From contig JARUPZ010000014.1 in NCBI GenBank assembly GCA_031213475.1, forward strand, positions 7,140,054 to 7,204,053: DNA of 64,000 nucleotides, given 5' to 3'. The DNA is from Nereocystis luetkeana (Eukaryota; Sar; Phaeophyceae; Laminariales; Laminariaceae). This document shows, piece after piece, positions 58,901 to 64,000 of the stretch; positions within the stretch are counted from its first letter, which is position 1, and every line of letters starts with the position of its first letter. The notes under the pieces were generated by a model. That model was given only the letters and a program-made list of their open reading frames with translations, was not told the origin of the DNA and searched no databases. The position numbers and the translations under genes were made by a program.

Positions 58901-60536
58901 CAGGCAGATATTGATTGCTTGCACCCAAGCGCGAAGCGAAACGTGGGGTGTTAGGGCGAGAGTCGCGCAAAGGGCGAGCTGCATCCTGCTAATAACCGGT
59001 TGTGAGGCGGGTTTTCTTGCGCGTGGATGCCAGCGTCTGTCTTTTGCAGTCCGTGTAGCCAAGGATAGGTTCCTGCACTCTCTCCCTCTTGGGTGACGAT
59101 ATTTCTCTTTTCGATTTGCACACTGCAGTACGTGTTGAAGGTGCCCTTGTTATTTTCGCGTAGCTCGCTACACCCCACCCATGAGAACTTTCTCCGGAAG
59201 GACCCCTGCAGAAATACGTAAGACACTAAAACAAAAAAAAAGACTCCGCCGAGAAGATCGATTCTTGTAATTGTTGTCCAGTCCGAATCCTCAATATTAG
59301 CGTAGTGCCGCTTTGAGTGAAAGACACTCGCTGTCTGCAAGTAGGGTCTGGGTGCGACACGACCTGCTCCAATAGCTTCTAGCGTTGACCGGGGGAAAAA
59401 AAACGCCCTTTAAACACTTCAACAACTCCCGGCCGACACCGCCTCCCTCTACCCCCTTCGCTGTACCCCGCAGTCCGAGCTTCCGAGCCCCGTGGCCTTC
59501 CTCTGGCGGGGATGAATCCGCCCCATCCCCTCCGTCTCGTAAGGAGGCGTTGGCCCTATTGTGGTGGGATGGGGGGGCTGGGGATGAGGGAGGTGACGGG
59601 TCGGGTTTAGTAGGAGGCGGCGGCGTTAGTAGTGGGGGTGGCCTTCAAGGGTTAGGGATAAGGAATGCTCGCGGTGGGAGAGGTGGGGGGGGGGTGGTGG
59701 GTGAGGGGCCGGGTTCGGCGGCAGGAGCAGCAGCGGCGGTGGGGGGAAGCAAGTCGCGCGGAGGAGAGGGGGTGGGAGGTGGAAGAGGAAGAGGAGGAGG
59801 AGGAGGAGGACGGGGGGGGGGGAGAGGAGGGAGGGGGGGGGAAGGGAGGAGGAGGAGGAGGAGGAGGAGGAGAAGGGGGAAGAGGAGTGGGGAGTGGCAG
59901 CCGTGGATCGGTAGTTGTTCTTCGGGACGACGAAAGAGTACCCCGGGGACACCTGGCAGCGGAGGGGGGGGCGGAGGGGGGGCTGCTGTGCGCACGGGTT
60001 GGGCTGGTGCTGCTTCGGCGTGGGGCGAGGGTCAGGGTGCTGTCGGCATCGGAGGTCGCCGTTACTTTGCCTAGGTGAGAAAATGGGAACGGAGGGGAAA
60101 GGGCGTGGGCAGGAGGGGAGGGGGGGGGAAGGGGGGGTGGGCGTCCTCCTTTATTGGCCGCCTTAGTCGGGTGGCCATGGACCACGTTCCTACTCCTAGT
60201 AGGGACACCTGTTCCAAACGTTTAGCGGTCATTACTTTTTTTTTCCCATACCTAGTGCATCATTTTATGTTTTTTTTCTTGCCTATCTGACCCCCTCCCT
60301 GTTTAGCCGTCTGTGGCCACCATCTGTGTCCTAGGGCAGCGATCGGTTTTGTTTTTCGCAACGGGCGGGTCCAGGCTGTGGCGTGCCCACGCGCTGTTTC
60401 TGTCGGCGGGGATTTCGCCCGCGACTCCGTTACGCTGCCTTGTCGTTTCGCGCCCGTGATGCGTGCCCCGTACCAATAGCTCGTCTCCACCCCAATGAAG
60501 CCGCTTTACCTGCCGCCGACGCCGCCACTGAAGCAA

Positions 60537-60572
<36 letters not shown>

Positions 60573-63500
60573 GGCAGCAGGAGCAACCACCGCGCCCCCT
60601 CCCCACCCCCAACGACGCTTCGCACCAATACTTGGTGCCAGCAAATGCTGTCTCTGGAAGTGGCCACGCCAGAAAACATGAAGCACGAGAGAACAAAAAG
60701 ACACTCGACGCTTGTTATCCGTACGCAAAGAAAGTCCGCGTCGCAAGCTGGCTCTTGGTCTTGGTTGGATGCAGCTCGCCCTTCATGCCACTTGCCGGAC
60801 ACCTCACGGTTCTTCACGCTTGGCGCTTTGTTTTGTTTTGTTTTGCAAGCAATCAGGTTCTGCTTGGCGGGTGAAAAAAGCCCCGACGTGCTCCGTCCCG
60901 AAATTAGATATAGACATCCGCGAACGTCTACGGGCTTACATGATAATAATGAGTACCCCCCCCCCCCCCCCCACCACACACACACACGAATCCCCCCCAA
61001 GGCTCGTGTTCCGCAGGGTGGTTAGGAAAAACGGTCCACCTTCGGCCTCAGGTAGCACAGCGACGGCGGTGGGGGAAACAATGCCTCCTCAGGTTCTCAG
61101 GGACGCGCTCGCCCTCGCGTGGGGTGTGGCGGGTGATTCTTCGTGCTCGGCGGAGGCTGTTCCTGGCGCTAACGGCGGTGGCAATGGTAGTAGCGGTGGT
61201 GGTGGTGGTGATGGTGGTGGCGGTCGACCGAAGGCGTTTTCGCCGCTGGTGTTGGCCGAAGGTGCCGTCGTCTCGCTGCCCCTTCTTTCTCCACCCGGAG
61301 GAGCGGGGGGTAGAAACCCCGGCCCCGCCTCTGCCTTGATCGATTTTGTGGTCGGTTTTGCCGGAGGCGGGTTTCCATCGACACCGGGGTCTGGGGTTGA
61401 CGGTGATATCACCCGCGATGATAACGGTGGCGGCGGTGGAGACGGTGGTGGTGGTGGTGGTGGCGGTGGTGGTGGGGAAGGGCCGCTTCTGTATGCGGTT
61501 CTCGGGTCTGGGCGCGACGCGGAGACCGTTGCTGCAGAGGCTATGATTGGGGCTGATATCGCGGTTTCTTCCCCCGCCTCCGCTCCCACTGCCGCCGCCG
61601 CCGGTTTTGATCGTGGCGGTAAGAGGGAGGCTGGACGGGCGGGCGTAGACGGCGCGTTGGGGGGGGTGGAGGAGCAGGTGAGCCAGATACCAAGATAAGC
61701 GCGCGAGTTCCTCTCGCTGTTCTCCCCCCTCCGGCCACATGTATTGCGTGTGGGTGGAGGGCTGTGGGTGAGCGGAGGTTGTCAGATATTAATATATATA
61801 CAAGGTTGCGTTGGGCCTTTGCTTTTTTTTCCATTATCGATCAACTTGTGCCCTCTGGGGCACCTTAACCTCAGCCCTAGCCCAAAGGGTACTTACTCCC
61901 CGAGCCTTTAATTGGAGTGATTCTGGTCGGTGGTATTTTTTTTTTTTTTATGTTTGCAGCAGCAGCGGCAGCAGCAGCCGCAAGTGCAGTGGTAGACGGG
62001 TTGTATCATATCATAAAGAGTGTGTATGGAAGGTGCGAATTGACCAAACAAAGTAGACTTTTAGATGCGCGTTGATTCCTTCTTTTTGCTTCCGCTTCGG
62101 CACGATATCCCCGCCATACCGCCCGCATTTCACTGCTTTAACCCCCCCCTGTGGCTGTCTCTATGCTCCGTCCCGGCGTTGTAGGGATGCGAGGGTCTAT
62201 CGACCACGGTCATGCATGATATCGAGAACATATGTTCTTTCGAGTACACCCCCATGGCTGTCTCTGGAAGTGGCCACACCAGAGCAAAACAATATTCAAT
62301 TGAACGCTTTCATCCAGTGCAAAAACGTTCGTAGTATTAGTGGGATGCAGCTAGCTCTCCCTTCCTGCGACTCGCCCGAACACCTCACGGCGTCTCACGC
62401 TTGGTGCAAGCAATATCTGCCTGGTCGGTGAAAACCGACGTGCTCCCGTCCGGGCATTGTAGGGGTGCGAGGGCCCATGGCCGTACGACTACGGCCATAA
62501 ATGATATGCCCCCCCCCCCCCCCCCTCCCCTCCGTCTCGAAAGGGATGCGTAGTCAATGGTCAAATTACTAAGGCAAGCAACAAATGGGTATGCCCCCCC
62601 CCCCCCCCCCCCCTCCCCCCTATTTTATCTAGGTTGGGTTGGCGTCGGTTGGCAACGACACTGTAAAACATGTCGCTCACTACGTGAGCTAGATAACCAG
62701 GGTACCGTTTTTTTTTTTTTTTTTTTGGCGGTCGCTCACAGTTGGTTGTCGAGTTAGATCGTTTGTGCGAGGTGAACAACCGTTACTCCGCACAAGTGGG
62801 AATGATCGTATCACGTCGTGTTCAAGGTAAGGCACCCAAGAGGCAGTTACATAGTACTCCCATCGCTGTCTCTGAATTGCCTACACCGGAAACTAAATCA
62901 ACTCATTGAAGCTGTCATCTACTGTATATGCAAGTCCGCCTCACAAGCGGTTCTTATTAATAGTAGGATGCAGCTCACCCTTCATGCGACTCGCCAGACA
63001 CCTCACGGCGCTTCGCAAAGCTTGGTGCAAGCAATGTGTGCCTGGTCGGTGAAAACTTGACTTGCTCCGTCCCGGCATTGTAGGGATGCGAGGGCCTATG
63101 GTCATACGACTACGGCCATGCATGAGATCGAGCACATATCTCCTATCGAGTACAACCCCCCCCCAACCCCAACTCCAACCACAACCCCAACCCCATCCAC
63201 GACTCTAACTTCAACCCACACCCTCGCCAATTCCCCCAACCCCCCCCCCCCCCCCCCCCACAACCCCAGGCCGAAACCCAACCTCTTCCCAACAACACCC
63301 CAGCCCGAACCCCAAGGCCAACCTCGTCACCCCAACGCCAAATCCAACCCCAACCCCCAACCCCAACCCCAACCCCAACTCCCCCCCCCCAACCCCAAAC
63401 ACAACTCCAACTCCAACCCCAACCCCAACCCCACCTCCAACTTCAACTTCAACTCCGACCCCAACTCCCGCCTCCGGCCCCGAACCCCTTGCCCCCCTTC

Positions 63501-63721
63501 GGGCCGCCTCTGTCCTCTGCGTTCTTCGCGTTCCGTGTTTTTTGTTTTTTGTTTTTCCTAGATGCGGGCGGTGTCGAACCACCTCGCGCCCGTCTTGGTA
63601 AGGTCGGTGGCTGCAGCTCGCGTCTGCTTGGGAGTCGCAGGCGGGGCTGGAGGCGTGGTGGTGCACGGGGCTTCGGGGTCCGGAAGACGGCGCTGGCGCT
63701 TGCGACGGCGCGAAAGTTCAG
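47686..63721 (+). CDS. PEX1: PEX1, peroxisomal AAA ATPase, N-terminal half (eight exons, cut by window edge)
   Basis: Eight plus-strand exons (47686-47778, 52345-52496, 53528-53732, 56830-57034, 58572-58746, 59474-60074, 61017-61677, 63562-63721). PEX1 with PEX6 forms the AAA+ motor that extracts the PEX5 import receptor from the peroxisome membrane. Evidence: the N-terminal NCFVNLPPH motif, the AFVSW block, the hallmark EPVSSDDWEILE, the AYPGQVMPIWVHNTS block, and a first AAA domain reaching GVVVHGASGSG (Walker A). Exons 1-5 and 7 join in phase and are collinear with animal PEX1. Two problems: exon 6 changes frame inside a Gly-rich tract, and exon 8 lacks one base exactly before the Walker A Lys-Thr. 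The D1 remainder and the D2 domain lie beyond 64,000. An in-frame ATG at 47,557 would add 43 residues, but family starts favour 47,686. Confidence 0.92.
48755..48945 (+). repeat. Poly-C-bordered repeat, 3' end plus AAGGCAAGCAAC module
   Basis: GCTCCGTCCCGGCATTGTAG to CGAGTACACCCCCC, then GGTCAAATGACTAAGGCAAG, CAACAAATGAGTACGCCCC. The second module recurs at 36,970, 58,392 and 62,549, always ending in C runs. Confidence 0.8.
48917..49130. repeat. About 105-bp tandem duplication with C runs
   Basis: Two copies of TCCCGTGTAGATTTTCGCCC to TCAGATCCGGGGTGCC, each preceded by a long C run. Confidence 0.92.
49858..49935. repeat. (CTC)n microsatellite
   Basis: About 25 CTC units, PEX1 intron 1. Confidence 0.95.
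50675..50771. mobile_element. MITE-2 copy, TTAA duplication
   Basis: TTAA|CCCCTTTAGAACCGCAG to GCGGTTCTAAAAGGG|TTAA; best-preserved copy, PEX1 intron 1. Confidence 0.92.
51100..51690. repeat. Minisatellite of about 60 bp units
   Basis: Units with CTTTTCTACACTAAAAYGTA, ATCCAAATGGTCCTTNTTTT, CAGGGNCAGAGTGTCCCT; split by a MITE-2 at 51,518. Confidence 0.85.
51518..51614. mobile_element. MITE-2 copy inside a minisatellite
   Basis: TTAA|CCCATTTAGTACTGCAG to GCGGTCCTAAAAGGG|TTGA; splits the about 60-bp tandem repeat at 51,100-51,690. Confidence 0.88.
52345..52496 (+). CDS. PEX1: PEX1 exon 2
   Basis: Acceptor GTCCCAG, phase 0. It opens GAVILHFSWGNN and closes WAFVSWNGGLSEPG, flanking a Gly/Ser-rich insert, and matches the family's two short N-domain strands (hydrophobic-Trp, then AFxSW). 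Ends phase 2 at AAG|GTGGGT, which fits exon 3. Intron 1 is 4.6 kb. Confidence 0.8.
52775..53015. repeat. (TTCGG)n pentanucleotide, about 240 bp
   Basis: Almost perfect GGTTCGGTTC series between PEX1 exons 2 and 3; open in several frames on both strands only because of the repeat. Confidence 0.97.
53528..53732 (+). CDS. PEX1: PEX1 exon 3 (DDWEILE signature)
   Basis: Starts with one base completing a Ser codon after CTTCAG. It encodes GVIELPMALARVTGL, then VCLEPVSSDDWEILEANAQ and LEGQMLSQ, the most conserved PEX1 N-terminal motif. Phase 0 donor CAG|GTGAAC. A degraded partial copy lies in the next intron near 54,870. Confidence 0.92.
54870..54948 (+). pseudogene. Degraded copy of PEX1 exon 3 end inside intron 3
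   Basis: After a splice-like TTGTTCAG the sequence reads CCTGT-TCGAGCGA-GATTGGGAGATCCTG, nearly the same as exon 3 at 53,661-53,693, encoding PVSSDDWEIL. It then diverges but returns to TTTGGAAGGGCAGATG. The copy cannot encode the whole block. The flanking T/G-rich intron DNA after both copies is also alike, so exon end plus intron start were duplicated. Confidence 0.75.
55130..55380. repeat. About 118-bp tandem duplication in PEX1 intron 3
   Basis: Two copies of GTTCCAATYNTNTGYCNATG, ACTGGGAAATCATGCACGTG, ACGAAGCATACGTATTGCA. Confidence 0.9.
55716..55828. mobile_element. MITE-1 copy with CCAGGTA insertion, PEX1 intron 3
   Basis: CAGGGGGGACCATAG to GGTCCCCCGTAATA; TACCAGGTA at 55,735-55,743 interrupts AGTAAATAGGAC at the same place as the opposite-orientation insert in the 36,240 copy. 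Confidence 0.9.
56130..56655 (+). repeat. Poly-C-bordered 530-bp dispersed repeat, long copy
   Basis: From CCCCCTATTTTATATAGG (GTTGGGTTGGCGTC follows), through a poly-T run and GGCGGTCGCTC, GCTGTCATTCG, GGTTCTTAGTAGGATGCAG, CCTGGTCGGTGAAAACCCGA, to CATGCATGACAATGAGTAC and a poly-C tract. It has no credible ORF and sits in PEX1 intron 3. A second long copy is at 62,615. Confidence 0.88.
56830..57034 (+). CDS. PEX1: PEX1 exon 4
   Basis: Phase 0 after TGGTCAG: VCVAYPGQVMPIWVHNTSLI, then RVVSTEAPG and EVVVSPKPRQ, matching the second N-terminal subdomain. An Arg-rich run follows. Donor GGACG|GTGAGC, phase 1. Confidence 0.92.
57145..57300. repeat. ATCGAAA heptamer tract
   Basis: AATCGAAAATCGAAAATCG series just after PEX1 exon 4. 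Confidence 0.93.
58392..58450 (+). repeat. AAGGCAAGCAAC module with poly-C end
   Basis: GGTCAAATGACTAAGGCAAG, CAACAAATGAGTACGCCCC. PEX1 intron 4. Confidence 0.75.
58572..58746 (+). CDS. PEX1: PEX1 exon 5 (less conserved)
   Basis: Two bases complete the split codon after acceptor ATATCAG, then EGFWRFRSSGLLRVAPPPPG and a later LLAHPATLAGVDGWSG. Phases match both neighbours (phase 1 in, phase 2 out at GCAG|GTGAAC), and LLRVAPPPP resembles the family's FRV motif at this place. Support is mainly phase and position. Confidence 0.6.
58790..59040 (-). repeat. Poly-C-bordered repeat copy, partial
   Basis: Poly-G, GTGTACTCATTATCATGCAT, GGTTTTCACCGACCAGGCAG, GGATGCCAGCGTCTGTC. PEX1 intron 5. Confidence 0.8.
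59474..60074 (+). CDS. PEX1: PEX1 exon 6, frame changes inside Gly/Arg tract
   Basis: Acceptor CCCGCAG, with one base completing Ser from exon 5. The first part reads in one frame (RKEALALLWWDGG); the last part reads in another (SVVVLRDDERVPRGHLAAEG, then LCARVGLVLLRRGARVRVLS) and joins exon 7 in phase at CTAG|GTGAGA. The length, 601 bp, is one base too many for a single frame. The switch lies in the GGA/GGG tract at about 59,790-59,880, so either an indel in the homopolymer-like DNA or an extra intron is needed. Confidence 0.6.
60640..60975 (+). repeat. Poly-C-bordered repeat copy, diverged
   Basis: GCTGTCTCTGGAAGTGGCCA, GTTGGATGCAGCTCGCCC, GACGTGCTCCGTCCCG, poly-C end. PEX1 intron 6. Confidence 0.75.
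61017..61677 (+). CDS. PEX1: PEX1 exon 7
   Basis: Acceptor TTCCGCAG; one base completes an Arg codon split from exon 6. It contains PPQVLRDALALAWG, FSPLVLAEGAVVSL and GPLLYAVLGSG, spaced by Gly tracts, and matches the linker and beta-rich block just before the first AAA domain. Ends EEQ|GTGAGC in phase 0. The Gly tracts (GGT/GGC repeats) make it longer than in animals. Confidence 0.8.
62150..62600 (+). repeat. Two joined poly-C-bordered repeat fragments
   Basis: GCTCCGTCCCGGCGTTGTAG to CGAGTACACCCC, then GGCTGTCTCTGGAAGTGGCC through a second 3' end to poly-C, then the AAGGCAAGCAAC module. Confidence 0.78.
62615..63160 (+). repeat. Poly-C-bordered 530-bp dispersed repeat, long copy
   Basis: Same order as the 56,130 copy. 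Differs by small indels, including TTAATA added at 62,955-62,962. Ends ATCGAGTACAACCCCCCCC. PEX1 intron 7. Confidence 0.88.
63150..63480. repeat. (AACCCC)n tract
   Basis: CCAACCCCAACCCCAACTCC series, interrupted by poly-C; ends about 80 bp before PEX1 exon 8. Confidence 0.92.
63562..63721 (+). CDS. PEX1: PEX1 exon 8, first Walker A, one base missing
   Basis: Starts in phase after TTCCTAG: NHLAPVLVRSVAA, then GVVVHGASGSG. The next bases encode KTALALATARKF only in the shifted frame, so one base is missing between 63,683 and 63,684, at the GK of Walker A. The exon ends TTCAG|GTGCGT. As written, the protein would terminate or change frame at the ATP-binding site. Confidence 0.8.
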
Positions 63722-63724
63722 GTG

Positions 63725-63840
63725 CGTGGGGGTGTACTCATGTCATGCATAGGTGTACTCATGTCATGCATAGGTGTAGTCGTATACGCTCGCATCTCTA
63801 CAACTCCTGGGTGGATAACGTCGGGTTTTGACTGATTAGA
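63725..63840 (-). repeat. Poly-C-bordered repeat relic
   Basis: GTGTACTCATGTCATGCATA occurs twice, then CGTCGGGTTTTGACTGATTAG. It begins 3 bp after the PEX1 exon 8 donor. Confidence 0.65.
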
Positions 63841-64000
63841 TTAAAGATTAAGTGGAATGGATTGGGGGGGGGGAGGGGTGGCGGGGGTGGGTGGGTTGGT
63901 GGGGGTTGCGGACCGTTGTTAGACAGGTTTTGTGTTGCTGTAGCTGCTTACGGCGTTTCTGTTGCTGTTTGCCGGTGGTGTTGGTGCTGCTGCTATTTGC

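Noticed and set aside
63150-63480. Telomere-like (AACCCC)n tract
   Set aside because: Irregular, interrupted by poly-C, inside a PEX1 intron; not a chromosome end.

Overview
The window reads as nuclear DNA from a eukaryote with long introns. The two clear genes have exons of 74-661 bp separated by introns of 0.7-4.6 kb, and there are no operons or bacterial ribosome binding sites. Mixed GC, many poly-C/poly-G runs, trinucleotide tracts, Ala/Gly/Arg-rich coding stretches and dense small DNA transposons would suit a stramenopile such as a brown alga. That placement is an inference from style, not from a marker gene.

Layout. From 1 to about 23 kb I find no convincing intact protein gene. This part holds minisatellites, tetranucleotide and GATC-rich repeats, small DNA transposons of two families, a 1.7 kb imperfect palindrome (about 17.1-18.8 kb), a decayed Helitron-type Pif1 helicase (about 19.8-20.3 kb) and one short or broken gene (15.1-15.4 kb). 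At 23,166-25,192 (+) a two-exon gene encodes a Cys-cluster protein of about 454 residues with one C-terminal membrane segment; I do not recognise it. From 30.4 to 47.2 kb, minus strand, nine exons encode a FIBP-family protein (acidic FGF intracellular-binding protein family), lacking only a last small exon that I could not place. From 47,686 to the right edge, plus strand, eight exons encode the N-terminal half of the peroxisomal AAA ATPase PEX1, ending at the first Walker A motif; the rest lies beyond 64,000. FIBP and PEX1 are head to head, with 475 bp between their start codons.

Mobile DNA. MITE-1 (about 107 bp, ends TTACGGGGG...CCCCCGTAA, TA target duplication) occurs about two dozen times, including nested and abutting copies that show how it inserts. 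MITE-2 (about 95 bp, TTAA or TCAA duplication, piggyBac-like ends) occurs at least four times plus relics. A third family of about 530 bp is bordered by poly-C runs. Many repeats lie inside FIBP and PEX1 introns.

Most unusual signal. The 9-mer TACCAGGTA/TACCTGGTA occurs at least 32 times (about 0.5 expected). In five MITE-1 copies it is visibly an extra 7 bp (CCWGGTA) added at a TA, in both orientations and sometimes doubled, so it behaves like a micro-insertion or excision footprint with TA duplication. A second class, TA-TTAA-TA, shows the same pattern in one aligned repeat pair. PEX1 also carries two apparent frame breaks, one exactly at the Walker A lysine, which need checking as assembly errors or real lesions.
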